A stretch of DNA of 64,000 nt from Sistotremastrum niveocremeum HHB9708 (lineage: Eukaryota > Basidiomycota > Agaricomycetes > Sistotremastrales > Sistotremastraceae): NCBI GenBank assembly GCA_001630475.1, contig KV419418.1, positions 62,001-126,000 of the forward strand, written 5' to 3'. A program made the position numbers and the translations under genes. Under the pieces are notes generated by a model, which was not told the origin of the DNA, made no database searches, and was given only the letters and a program-made list of their open reading frames with translations. Positions 49,671 through 61,288 of the stretch are shown here, one piece after another. Every line of letters begins with the position of its first letter. The first letter of the stretch is position 1.

Positions 49671-52061
49671 ATGAAGCTCGCGATTCACGGCATCCTTATC
49701 TGTCTTTTCATCCCGTCTTGTTATGCGAGTCAGATCCCATCCATCGACGGTATCCATGGCGGTGTCCCCAGCGTCGGGAGCGTCGGAGAGCTGTTCAAAG
49801 AGGCCTTGGTGAATGTGACGCCTACGCCTGGTTCACTACGATATGTTCAGAATACTGGAGTGTGTGGTACGTTCTTTCTATTCCTCATTCGTCCAGTACT
49901 AGTTCTTTCACTGACTCTTCTGCTTTTCAACTTGTTTTCGATTGATCGTGGGTGTCGCTGGTAGAGACGACGCCGAGTGTATTTTCGGCATCTGGATATG
50001 CGGATATTGCAGTGAATCAAAGCATGTGGTGCGTCCTCCCCGTCCTCCTCCATCTCGCTTTGCGTGTTGATCATTAACCATATAGGTTCTGGTTCTTCGC
50101 TGCGAGGAATAATGCTACGTCTGCGCCATTGACGCTTTGGACCAATGGAGGAGTGAGCTATTCGTCCTCGAGATAACATAGGATGGGGTTATTTACGTGA
50201 TGATTTCAGCCTGGTTCTTCGTCGATGCTTGGGCTCTTTCAGGAACATGGGGTATGTCCGTTCCTTTCAATACCGCGTAGATTGAATGTCTGACTGAATG
50301 TGCGCCTCATATTTAGCCTTGTCGAATCAGTCTGGACGGCTCATCCCTCAACTATAATCCCTACTCCTGGAACAATGTCTCGAACATGTACGTTTCTCCT
50401 CCTCTTCCCCGCTTTCAACTCCGTCCTGATCATCCTCCGACTTAGGCTATACATCGATCAACCAAGTACGTCTATCTCCTCGCCCCCTCATCCGGTTTCT
50501 TAAACAAATATGATAGTCGGAACTGGTTTCTCTCACGGACTGATGAACGTAACCGGCACGAAAGAAGCTGCAGAACAAGTCTGGCAAATGCTCCAAATCT
50601 TCTTCAACGATACCCTATTCTCTCAATATAAATCTAACGATTTCGCATTATGGACCGAATCGTTCGTCTCCCCCTCTCCCCTCTCCCCCACCTCCTGTGC
50701 TAACCCTGGGATTGATCTAGATATGGCGGACATTATGGACCTGGATTCGCAGCGTAGGTCCCCGGATTCAACGTCGTTTGATGTTGATTCTGAACCTACT
50801 ATCCCCAGATACTTACTCGACGCTAACGAAAAAATTGCCAACGGTACACTCACCGGAACGACCATCAATCTCAAAACTCTAGGAATCGGCAACGGAATCA
50901 CCGTACGTCCTCCCATACACCCCAAACCGAACCTAAGATTAATCCCTCAATGCTCCAAAGGATCCCCTGACTCAATACGCCCAATACACAACATACGCCT
51001 CCACTAACCCCTACATCCAATTCGCCTCACCCTCCCTCATCGCCTCCGTCAACGCATCATTCTATTCCCCGAACGGGGGGTGTCAACAACTCATCCAATC
51101 ATGTTATTCAACTTCCGAAAATCCTGCTTCGTCGGCGGGTGAGATCCAAAGCGTATGTGCACAGGCGCAGGGAGTTTGTAATGTTGTTATATTGGATGGG
51201 TTGATCGGGCCTGGGAATAGGGATGTGTATGATGTGCGCAAGACGAATCCGGATCCTTATCCCCCGCCTTTAATAAATTTGTTGGACAACAAGACTCTGA
51301 TGTGAGTTCTTCGTTTTGTGTCCGCGATGATATTGATATTGATATGCTACAGAGCGATTATTGGGGCCGAGTCGGAATGGCAGGAGACGAGTAACGATGT
51401 TTATACGAATTTCGCGAGGACGGGTGATTGGATGTTGAATTCTGCTCCGGATTTAGCGAGGGTTATTAATAGCGGCGTGAGTTTCATCTCTCTTCTCCTC
51501 TACGTCGATTGAAGGCTGAGAGGATGTGTAGGTGCGGACATTGATATACGACGGTGATGCTGTAAGCACTTTCCGTTCGATCCCGCTACGCGTTGATTGA
51601 TGTTTTACAGGACTATATATTGAACTACGACGGTGTCGAAGCAATGGTCTGTCCTCCCCCCTCCGCTCCGCTCACTCTAACCCTACATCATACTCTTCCA
51701 GCTATCCGCTCTCCTCCCCTCCCTCCCCTCAATATCCTCCTCCTCATTCTCCTTCCAAAATTGGACCGTCAACAACCACCCCGCCGGACTCGTCCGTCAA
51801 TCTCCAAATTTGACATACGTCCGGGTCTTTGGGGCGGGACATGAAGTACCGGCGTATAATTATACGGGATTGGATGTTGGACAAGCTGCGCTTGAGTTTT
51901 TCAGGTTGACGATGACGGGGACCGAGTTCGTTGCGGCTCCTGCACCTTCTTCGTCTGGGGGGTCGAAGAGTTCGGCGGTGACGTTGGGTGTGAGGAGTTG
52001 GGGATATGGTGCTGGCGTGGTTGCTCTTCTGGGCGCTGTTTCGGCGGCTTTGATTCTTTGA
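49671..52061 (+). CDS. Serine carboxypeptidase, peptidase family S10, third copy, triad intact
   Basis: Fourteen exons, the first at 49671-49866 and the last at 51702-52061, join in frame to 540 residues. MKLAIHGILICLFIPSCYAS is a signal peptide. The S10 blocks run [57 protein letters not shown] (Ser codon split by the intron 50662-50720), [38 protein letters not shown] and FGAGHEVPAY. The C-terminus has a Ser/Gly-rich spacer then a hydrophobic tail (GVVALLGAVSAALIL), typical of a GPI-anchor signal, so a cell-surface carboxypeptidase is likely. Exons are often under 50 nt. An ATG-only exon may precede it at 49608. It is more distant from the 6.5-12.2 kb pair than those two are from each other. 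Confidence 0.9.
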
Positions 52062-52363
52062 TTCTTTGATTTATACCTCTATATTTCGAGGGATTTGCAT
52101 TGCATATTCACGGGTCGGATGGATAGGTAGCACATGTAACATAGATCTCACACGATGATCATCTATATGAGATCCCTTTGCGGATGTTACATATCGAGCA
52201 AAAGGATAGCTACAACCTCAAATATGCTGAAACCCAACGGAAATCGAAATCAACGCTTACTACTTTTACTGCACATCAGCATGATCAGATACTATGCCAA
52301 GCCGTCAATTCAAGGATTAAAATGATGACAAGAGTGTCCTTACAGTTGTATTGACGGTAGAAT

Positions 52364-54957
52364 TTATTGGTCTGGATGAACCCAAGCCTTCTCCAAGCGT
52401 GGTGATTCTACAAAAACTAACTCTGACTCTGAGTGAGTAGACGGTTCAGAGTGGATACCAATGGAGGGTCCCGGCGGCCATGAATTGGCCGATGTAGCGA
52501 CGTTGTGTACCGATGGTTTTTCTTCAAAGAGGCTGCCCTTGTCTCTGCGACCTTTAGACCTGCCCTCGAGTAGATCGGGGCTTGCAGCATTCGAGGCACT
52601 CGGTGTGAAGCTCACATCCTGTATAGGGTGCCGAGATTGGACATCATGTCCAAGATCGCTGGAAGGGGTGTGAGGGAGAGGAGTTATAGTATCAATCTCT
52701 GGGCGGACATTATAAAAGACTCATCTAAAGACGCTCAGAACTCACCGGCCAAGAGAAGATGAGCTCGAGCGCGGGTTTCATCACTAGTTACCAGTGGATT
52801 ACCCTCTTCATCGTGGATATCGTCCGAGGAGATGCAAAGCTGAAGGAATCGATGAGCGGCTTCCTGACAATGTAATTTTGTCACAGTGAAAGCCCCCAGA
52901 TAGGCTCCGATGGCATCGCTGATTTCGTGCCATGTGTGAGAGTCCGGATGATGGGATATATAATTGATTAAAGGAGACAGGTCAAGAGTGGTTGGAAGTG
53001 GATCAATGAGTAATAGGAGGATTTGTGAGAGAGAAGAGGGACTGATTCGGGAGTCATCGACAGCGGAGTCGAGAAAGTGATTGATTTCCTTTAGGAATTC
53101 GATTTTACGGCCTTGGACTAGGAATCTGACGACATCCAATCTGATATCATGTGGCCGCTGAATGTAGGACTTGATGAGGTCGGGGGGATTGATGAAGGAA
53201 AAGAGCTGCACGACCTCATCGCTTTTTCCCTCCAAAATCAGTTCGGCACAATGCCTCTCAGCCAGGCTGCAAAGTGTCTGGCGCTCTCCGAGCTTCCCGG
53301 GGTGGTTATAAGAGCACAAAACTCGGGCAATGCTTTGATGAGAGGGAAGAGAGGAGAGTTGACGAAGATCTTCGTTATCTTTCTCGAACGAGCAGGACAA
53401 GACCAAGGCAGGAAAATAGATAGAAAGAGGATAATGTTTGTGCAAAAAAAGAAGTAGATCGTCATGGATCTTCGACGAGTGTTCGGCGGATTTTCTCACG
53501 AATTGAGCGACGCGAGCAGTGACTGTCTCCCGGACGCGAATCGAGGTGTCTGTTGACATCAGCCGATTGAATGTCTTCTCGAGTTGATCGAGGGACACTT
53601 TCCCGCTGTGTATCCATTCTAGATATGAGAATGAGGCCACTGCGCGTTCCAACAGTCCAGGACTGCTGGCGTCTGCGATCAGTTCGGTGTACACACGGAC
53701 CAGTCTGTCTTTGATACGTTTGGGTGACTCAGATTTTCCCTGGCACCAGCAGATCAAGCGGTCGATCAGGTGCAAGGCCAGCCATACAGGAGACGCCAAG
53801 ACCCGGGATATAAGATACCACGGGAACCAGCTGATCCGCTGATCACACCATCTGTCAATCCAATATCCAATATCTCCCAGTCGCTTGATAAGAGCCTTCG
53901 AGATACTAGAAATGAGTTTTGGGATGATCATGAAAAGCAATCCACAAACCGGTGACGTCGTTACCGCAATCACTAGAAAGATTACCGATGAGAGGCAAAC
54001 TCCCAACCACCACGTTACAATCAATATCGTTGGCTCGGTTTCGAACGAGCCCCCGAGCGCATGGAGTTGATACAATAGCCCTGTCATAAAAACTCCAATG
54101 GATCCCAGAAGCATGAGGTGCAGCCCTTCGACCAGATACTTCAGCCATCGCTTAATCGCTTGTTCACGTGAAAGATGTCGCAATAGTCGGTGCTGATAAG
54201 TCCCTCCCTTTGGTCGATTTATTAATTTACTCATCCATTGTCGGCCAAGGACAGACAGAACAGCGGTCATGATCTGAATATCTCTGAATTTTCATTCAAC
54301 CGTAACTCCTGATGATAGAACTCACCGCAACGATCAAAGCTATATAGTATGATGCGCAGATTTTCTGATTAGACAAACTCGGAGTCGGCAAAGGAAAGTT
54401 CGTAGCGTTTCCGGGGGTATTATTTGAGGAAGGCAGGAGATTCTGAGTCGCCGGAATGACAAAAGCCGTGAGCACCGCCGAGAACAGGGCAATCTAGAGC
54501 AGCTTCACATTTAAGTTAATTTTATTCTAGAATTGTACTTACAAATACCAGCGAGACGTCCATTCTCTTGATCCATTCGTCCACTTCCTCCTTCGTCTTA
54601 GCCATCGCAATCTCGAATAAGGCCGTGCATGTTGACTCGTCGTCTATATCTTTCTCCTCATAGGGCTGATCGTCTGATACTCAACGTCAGAAAACTACCA
54701 AAAGCAGATCTATTAGAATTGAAGCTGCCACCTTTCAACGCGTCTCTCGTTAATACCGTGAACAACCCACCATGAACCTCCAAAGTCTTCTTAATCTCTT
54801 CCATTGCCTCTCGCTGATTGTCTAGAGCGCTCCTCTGCGCAATAGCTGTGACATTCTGTTCCTTTATTAAGACGAGCAGTTGATTGAATAAAGGCGTGTC
54901 AAAGGGATCTCCGAGGACCTGATTGAGGGAGTTTGCTGGCAAACGAGACGTTTCCAT
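52364..54957 (-). CDS. DUF6535-type multi-pass membrane protein, 795 aa
   Basis: Five exons (54957-54732, 54673-54543, 54493-54326, 54273-52746, 52698-52364) join in frame to 795 residues. The N-terminus has FNQLLVLIKEQN and a helical region. Then comes the DUF6535-like core: DEWIKRMDVSLVF, IALFSAVLTAFVIPATQ, SYYIALIVAIMTAVLSVLGRQW. More membrane segments follow (LHLMLLGSIGVFMTGLLYQL and LGVCLSSVIFLVIAVT). The long C-terminal half is soluble and helical and ends in a Ser/Pro-rich tail. The domain is expanded in mushroom-forming fungi and has no known biochemical role. The start MET-Ser-Arg at 54957 is the first ATG in frame; an upstream non-ATG extension is not needed. The transposon nest at 55.3-58.7 kb sits directly upstream and may have changed its promoter. 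Confidence 0.85.
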
Positions 54958-56341
54958 CGTCTGCTCTCTTGGCGCCTGTAGGAGTGTAGTTTGGGGAGGC
55001 GGCTCCAATGTTGCGAGGAAAAGATAGACTGGCAACGAAGGGAACGTGAATCAGGTCCTGCGACGATATGCAACGCAGGATGTTCAAGAAATCTTCAAAT
55101 TACCTTGATTCGCGCACCGGGCGCTAATCAGGCGGTGCACGACCGCACGGATGATTGCACCGCTGTGTATCAAAACAGCACAGCGGCCATATCGTACTCC
55201 AATGCCGTCCACGGTGGCGCCACTGAATTGATGGGAGATCGTGGGCGTACTACCGTTTTGGGATTTACCAGATTTGGATCCAGTTGGATTAGAACTCCGA
55301 CAATGTAATAAACCAGGACCTCTGTTAATGCTGATCAAGGCTGGGTCCTATGTCGTACAGCCAACACCTCGGATCGCAGGAAATGTTGGAGGCTAAGTCG
55401 TACAATTGGGGTCCAATGGCATGAGATGTCAGGTTCACTGTCGGACATGGACAACCGTCGGTTCGGAGGCCGCAGCCGTATGTCGGACATGAGCCAGCCG
55501 GTTCCTGTAGTAGTAGTAGTAGTTGTTTGTATTTATACCCCGCGTCAAGCAAACAGATGTGCTAAGTAGCGGCAGGTCCGCACTACCTACAGTACGAAAA
55601 CCTTATACAAATGGGAATTAGAAGTGATACGATGTAAAGTGGCAGTTATGAGGGGAACGTTGAGAGTACTACGTAAGAGGTGTCGGAGATGTCAAAATCA
55701 GTGGTAGCAAAGAAATTTAAGGATGTAGGCTAAAAGAATATAAGCGTAAGCACGAGCAGTGGTATCCGTCATGATGACAGGGTCCCAGATCAGCCGTTAA
55801 ACCTCCTACAAACCCGTGGATAAAACAGGAGGAAGGTATGTCGGGTATCGATGATGAGTCGGAGGCAATGCAGTGCAGATCCCGATGTCAAGTGGTGAGG
55901 GGGGATTTGTGAGCGTACAGTGCACTCTATGGAGCAGGAGGTGGGGCCTCTGTTCTCTTGGTGCTCGCCGCTTTTGGTTTGCGCGTTCTGGTCATTCGGC
56001 CACCTGAAACGGTGGACCGGTCGTTGACCCCTTTGATATATTCGCCTTGACGCTTGAGACGTGCGAAGCAGTGACGGAAATCAGCGGGGTGGTCCTTCTC
56101 GCAGTTAACACATTTGACTGGGAGGTGTTGACAGCCAGATTTGTTAGCAGGATCAGGGCAGATGGGGCAGAGGTGTTGGTCGTCGGTGTGTGCCTGGGCA
56201 CACAGTCGGCATACAGCAGATTTAGTGCATGTCCGAACCCGATGCTCGAAACTCCAGCATCGGGTGCATTGTTGTGCTGTGGGTGTTTCCACATAGCTGC
56301 TAACTTGAGCAAATCGGCCAAAGGCGAAGAGGCCGCGTCGA

Positions 56342-56857
56342 TAGGGTTTTAAAGTCCGGTCACAACTGGACTTTTTCTGTTTTTGCCCATGACTGGCAAC
56401 TGCCGGTCCGGTTGCCTGCCAAATTTTTGGGCAACTGGCAACAGGACTGCAGTTGCGGTCCAGCAACCAGTTGCCAAAAAGACCAGTTGCCTGACCAGTC
56501 ATGGCCACGACCTGAGGTCACAACTGGTCTAAATCATTATTTTAATCAATTATATATTACTTTTAGGTCTTATTAGTGGTCATATATTGTCTAGTAACAC
56601 TTAGGAACACTATATAATGCAATATATGATGAATATATGGCCATAAATACCCACTTGACACCCAAAATACCCAGGGTATGCCCTTTCCCAGGACCCTTAA
56701 GGGTCCTCAGTCACGACCACGGTTGCGACTGGTCATGACTGCAGTTGCCAGTTGCCTGATTTTCAGAAATCCAGATGACCAGCAACTGCAGTCCAGTCAC
56801 AACCCCACCACGACCTTCGGTTGCCTGCAGTCACGTGGACTGGACCTTCAAACTCTA
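56342..56857. mobile_element. hAT-like MITE inside the LINE, 516 bp
   Basis: Ends TAGGGTTTTAAAGTCC and, inverted, TAGAGTTTGAAGGTCC form an imperfect terminal repeat. The 8-bp duplication CGCGTCGA lies at 56334-56341 and 56858-56865. The interior is rich in CAGTTGCC and GGCAACTG copies in both directions, so it can fold extensively. It has no coding capacity. Confidence 0.88.
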
Positions 56858-57659
56858 CGCGTCGATGCAGTGTGAGATCCTTGGCATCGGTATCATTGCA
56901 GAAAGAGAGTAGGATAGTGGAGTGGTGTTTGGTGGCAACTTTGTCTGGCTTAGCTAGCCACCGGATCGGGCATCCCAACTTCACTTGTCGAAGCCAAGGG
57001 TTTGACCGGTAGAGCTCATCCTGGAGATTGGAAGAGCTGTGCGGGGTGAACGTCATATTGGTTGATCTAGACCTTCCCGTATCCACGCCATGGACGAGAA
57101 CTCGTGTCCATGCCTGGTCAGGGATAGCTTCCCATTTCGACAAACCACAGATGTGGTGAGCGAAGTGTTCAGCGTAAGGAACTAGATCTGTTGCTTTTTG
57201 GTCCTCGTGTACCAGAATGATACAGTTCCCTTTGTTATTCCATCGGGCAGCCACTACCCGGAGCGCGTCAGGCGCACCCGCTCCCACTAGGCCCTGATTA
57301 ATCCTTTCGCAGACTTCAAGAGGAGGGAGGCGGTTGCGAGGGTCTGGCGGGTCTGTCAACTGGAAGACCAGTCGGCAGGGATGGTGGCGTTGAGTTGGTG
57401 ATGGAGCAAGCTTGGGGATGGGAGGAGGGGGTGGGGGTTGCGGACGAATAGAGCTGGCCGCTGCTGCATAAGATGCAGTACGGGCTTTGGGCGGACTGGG
57501 AACCAGTCCCTCAAGGCTCTGTAGGCGCACCGAGATGGCCTCTAGCAGAGTAAAGACCTTGGGGTCGGTAGATAGGGTGGGCGATTTGGTAGGTGGCTCT
57601 GTCCTGTCGTGCGATGCAACTCGTGTTTCGATGAAATCCACTGCTTGTCGGGTGTCGTC

Positions 57660-57959
57660 TAAGGCTTCCAACGAGTATTGGCCAAATGGGTATACCCGTG
57701 GGTGTACTCGCGCAGGTACCTGCCAAAATTAGCGTGGGTGGGTATGAGGTTGGCCATTGAACTTTTTGGTGGGTACCTGCCTCCAAGAAAGTGTTTCAAT
57801 TTCACTATTTAACCACAAAACAAGACACTTGACATGGGTATACCTGCATGGGTACCCATACTTGGCAAGTACGGGTATGAGATTTTGGCCCAAAAAAACA
57901 GGCAGGTACCCGCACGCAGGTACCTGAGTACCACAGGTACATATTCGTTGGAAGCCTTA
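57660..57959. mobile_element. hAT-like MITE inside the LINE, 300 bp
   Basis: Terminal inverted repeats TAAGGCTTCCAACGA match perfectly over 15 bp at both ends. The 8-bp duplication GTGTCGTC lies at 57652-57659 and 57960-57967. The interior contains repeated CAGGTACCTG palindromes. Removing the element and one copy of the duplication restores the ORF1 frame, which confirms the borders. Confidence 0.92.
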
Positions 57960-58731
57960 GTGTCGTCAGCGAAGACGAAGTCTTCTGGGATTCTCCAGAG
58001 TAGGTTCGCCGCTTCCTTGACCAATGAGCTGACTTTTGCGACCGCGTCCGCTGCGGAGATTTGGAACGGGTTGTCGGATGCGAAAGTCGTGTGGATGGGC
58101 CTCTGAGGGGCAGGCGGTTGCTCAAAGTCGGTCTCGTCGTCTGAGTCGCGAGGTTGGAAGGTGATAGGGGGACGTTGTCTCGAAGAAGGAGTGCGAGGGG
58201 GAGCAGGTCCGGCTCGTCTGGGGGTGTTGTCGGAGGGTCGAGTCGACGTGGGTCTCTTCACATGGCCTAATTATCGCATGAGCTCATTTTCGGAGCCTCT
58301 TGGGTCATCGTCAAACATATTGTGCAGCCTTTAGACAGTACAGAGGGATTGGAGATGTATTGCTACTACCTACGTCCAAATTTTCACCGTGGGAAAAACC
58401 CAGAGCGGTGATGGTTCGGGACAAGGGAGCTTCCAGCCGGTTCCTGTGGCAGACACTATATCTGAGGGTAGAAAATTTTATTATTAAATAAAATAATGAA
58501 AATAATAGACCGTCGGGAGCGAGGCTGCAGGCGTATGTCGGACATCGAGCCCAAAAATTCGTAGGCTGGGTGCAATGTCGGACACCCGAGCGCGGACCGG
58601 CTGTCGGACATGCCCTCGGCCGGCAGGACCCAGCCTCAATTAGGATTAACAGAGGTCCTAATAAACCTCGCTGTAGCTGAATGAAACTCCGCCTTCGCGT
58701 CCGACGCTTGGTCCGACGACGACTTTTTCCC

Positions 58732-60245
58732 TCATACCAGCTTATCAAGATCGCGGAAGTGATCCAATCCATAATCCGGCAGTATGACCTGAAACTGAAT
58801 ATTATAATGGATCATTGATCGAACTAATAATCGAGTGGAACTTGAGAGAAACGCTACAGCACAAAAAGAGTCGTAAAAATAGTACGCATTCCAAAAAGTC
58901 GAGTCAAACCCTGGCATAAATATTGAAGTCTCCATTCTGATTCCCGAGATGCTCTGGTAAAGTGAGATACCCCAACGTTTAGTGGTATCATAAGTTCGTG
59001 ACGCCAACTTATGTGCGGAAGGACAATCACGCTGTCCTTCAAACGACAGGTTATTCAGCTCCCTGCGAGCTTTAGAACAGTACCGCCGATCTAAGAGCGA
59101 CAGGGCGATAACACCCCCTGCAAATGTGAAGATCGTTCGCCTTCTTCTTGCGCCGGATGGTGAACGGTAATATCGTTCAGTTCCAGGGTCCCGAGTGGGA
59201 ACCACTAGTTCCCCCAGGATGACCTTCCCGCAGAGGGATTGGGAAACGTCGCATGTGAAGCTGATACATCGCTTTGGCATCCAGATCTTGATTCAATTTA
59301 ATACAAGATTGTGTCAATTCATCCTGAAACACTCACTGAGTATCTTCTGAGGAGACGCTATTGTTGGTTTGGGACGTTTGGAAGCAGTCACCTGCATGCG
59401 GGATGTATCCAGAGAGTAGCCAGGCCCACGGTCATGGTCGCGTTCGAACGAGCCCACTGATGTGCCCTCCTTGTTGCCGTCGCCGAGCTCAGGGTAACCG
59501 GGTCGAGTGTTCCAGGGTGTTGGTATCTCAAGGTTCGCAGTGCTGGGCAGCAAGAAGACGCAGTTTCGTGCGATTTCTTCGAGACCCCAGACGATTGTCT
59601 GATAAGTATGATCCACCATATAGTATCGACATGTCTCGAGATCTGTTGGATCGAGATCGAGATATAAGTCGTTATTCAGGGCCTTCTCCGTGGCCTGAGG
59701 TTTGACAGCGTCGAGGATGAGCTTTCCTTTTTCCGTCAAGATCTTCCGGATGCGAGAATCAAAGATGTTATTCTCAGTCACGATGCGATCTTCGCGATGG
59801 TAAAAGTAGGTATAGCCCTCGGGGTGGACGAACTAGAGAAGACACGATGTCATTCTGAGCATATTGCGTCCCTCTGGCTTCAAGATGAAATACTAGACAC
59901 ACCTTCTGCCATCCTTCAACTTCCGAGTCATTACTAATATTCGGATTGGGATCATGGGACTATTCGAGCGGCGTTTCATCACTCACCGTGACTGCGAACT
60001 GAAAATTAGGCCAGTTTTTGCCAGCGATTTCAAAAATCGGCCGCTGGTGGTCGACTGCTGTGACAATGGGCGGTGATCAAGAATTTCAGACGGCGTGATG
60101 GGTATCAGATGCTTGAGCAGATTTCCTTGCATACGTGTATAGTCAGCGACATTGAGGTTTGCTGGTTCGCTGGCAATTCGAGATGCGTCTCACTGTTCTC
60201 GGAAGAGAGATGATTACGTCTCGTACTTTCGGGTACGAAAGACAT
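58732..60245 (-). CDS. WW-like domain protein, uncharacterised
   Basis: The proposed start is MSFVPESTRRNHLSSENSET at 60245. Exon 59959-59903 (HDPNPNISNDSEVEGWQK) joins exon 59832-59337, which begins FVHPEGYTYFYHREDRIVTENNIF. The block W-x-K-F-V-H-P-E-G-Y-T-Y-F-Y-H is a degenerate WW domain lacking the second Trp, as seen in a large uncharacterised family of mushroom-fungus proteins. Later sequence includes LDPTDLETCRYYMVDHTYQTIVW. After an intron at about 59336-59290 the longest frame runs to 58732 with a hydrophobic stretch (RTIFTFAGGVIALSLL), but a second frame is also open briefly, so the C-terminal half is uncertain. The first intron and a possible 12-nt exon near 59994 are also tentative. 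The gene lies just downstream of the transposon nest on the other side from the DUF6535 gene. Confidence 0.6.
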
Positions 60246-61288
60246 AATGTGACACAAGATGTGACACGGGGTATAGAGAGATGTGGGTGAATGCCCGAGG
60301 TGTGAAGTCGTGCTTTATGAAGGTGGAGGGCGTACGGAGAGTGATTGGAGCCCCCTGGCGAGGCGCTGTCGAGATGTCAGGAGCTTAGTTGTGCCATTAT
60401 AATTAGTTGCACAACTAGAAACCCGAATCTTGACCCGAAAATCGGCACGGTTAGGTAAGCTTATAAGATGGTGTCGACAACTTCAGTGTCTCTCGTCCAA
60501 TCGTCCGAGCCAGAGTAGGATCAGTTTCGAGCCGGCACTGCTAGGCTATTATAATGATGGATACAAACGAGAACCAAAAAAGAAAAGTAAGAACAGCAAA
60601 AGCCAAGCAGTGACGCATGCGCAGCCGAGGGATTTCGACCAGGAAAAATGAACAATCAGTGTTGAAACTAGGCTGTTCTCTCCTTTCCGCAGTATATATA
60701 GTACCTCTTCTTAGACGGTACCCCTATTGAATCACAGCCATTCATCCTCAAACGTTCTCAGATCAAGAGTGTCCGCCTTATCTCCCAGACACGGCAAAAC
60801 TATAAAAGCTACACAGTCAATCTCTCTCATATTACACTATAAAATGATAGCTACAAATTGTAAGAACGTATTGGATGTAATAAAGGAGACGTCAGCGTTG
60901 GTCATGCATGCATATGTTGATCAGATAATGAGAATGAAAATGGAACGTAAAGCAAATACTGAGATAGCTAGATGAAAGAGAGCGATGCTCGTTCGACGAG
61001 CGAAGATGACTAGGAGGCGAGCACGGACGACTGGGCGTCTGAGTAGTGAGTGTGGATGTCCATTCCGGTGGACCAGGTGTTGATGGCGTTGGGGACTCTG
61101 CTGGAGAGTGTAGGTACGATTATTCCGGATAACGAGGGGAGAAGCTATATCGCAGATGTAGCCCCGGCGATTAGAGAGTGAGGGTCGCCATCGATGATGA
61201 CGATGACGGATAGCTGGAGACGATGATGCATGATGATGAACACGATTCCGGGGACGAGGATAGAGGGAAAGGAGAGAGGATGAATGGT
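60246..61288. other. Mostly unannotated; possible 43-codon small ORF
   Basis: A small plus-strand frame at 60844-60975 (MIATNCKNVLDVIKETSALV at its start) is preceded by TATA-like sequences (TATATATAG near 60700 and CTATAAAAG near 60801). No homology is recognised and no following exon could be joined. Otherwise nothing was seen except the 3' flank of the tetraspanin gene. Confidence 0.3.

Larger units (their letters stand above)
55927..58261 (-). pseudogene. LINE ORF1 (Gag-like, CCHC zinc knuckles), interrupted by two MITEs
   Basis: Reading on the minus strand, the first part (58261-57968) is Pro/Arg-rich and then helical (NPFQISAADAVAKVSSLVKE, IPEDFVFADD). A MITE interrupts at 57959-57660. 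The frame resumes TRQAVDFIETRV and continues through a Pro-rich linker to RLVFQLTDPPDPRNRLP and a region resembling LINE ORF1 RNA-binding domains (GNCIILVHEDQKATDLVPYA). A second MITE interrupts at 56857-56342. The last part has cysteine clusters typical of zinc knuckles (QQCTRCWSFEHRVRTC, VCRLCAQAHTDDQHLCPIC, VKCVNCEKDHPADFRHC) and ends TEAPPPAP. Apart from the MITEs I see no stops. There is no in-frame ATG at the start; the frame opens from GTG, so the first codon may have been damaged. Confidence 0.85.
55509..58432 (-). mobile_element. Non-autonomous ORF1-only LINE
   Basis: A 15-bp direct repeat, CCAGCCGGTTCCTGT, lies on both sides (55494-55508 and 58433-58447). The strand is set by the coding frame and by the 3' end at 55509, which carries a (CTA)n-type tail instead of poly(A) (GTAGTAGTAG on the plus strand). 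It holds a 5' leader of about 170 bp, a CCHC-type ORF1 and about 420 bp of 3' sequence. No reverse transcriptase or endonuclease sequence is present. The intact-looking target duplication argues that it inserted in this short form. Two MITEs sit in it. Confidence 0.85.
55315..58659. mobile_element. Outer hAT-like MITE, split by a LINE
   Basis: Terminal inverted repeats of 35 bp with four mismatches lie at 55315-55349 and 58625-58659 (ends AGGACCTCTGTTAAT). The 8-bp direct repeats AATAAACC flank them at 55307-55314 and 58660-58667. Without the inserted LINE the element is about 400 bp (55315-55508 plus 58448-58659). The 8-bp target duplication points to hAT. It carries no coding capacity of its own and is the oldest layer of the nest. 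Confidence 0.85.
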
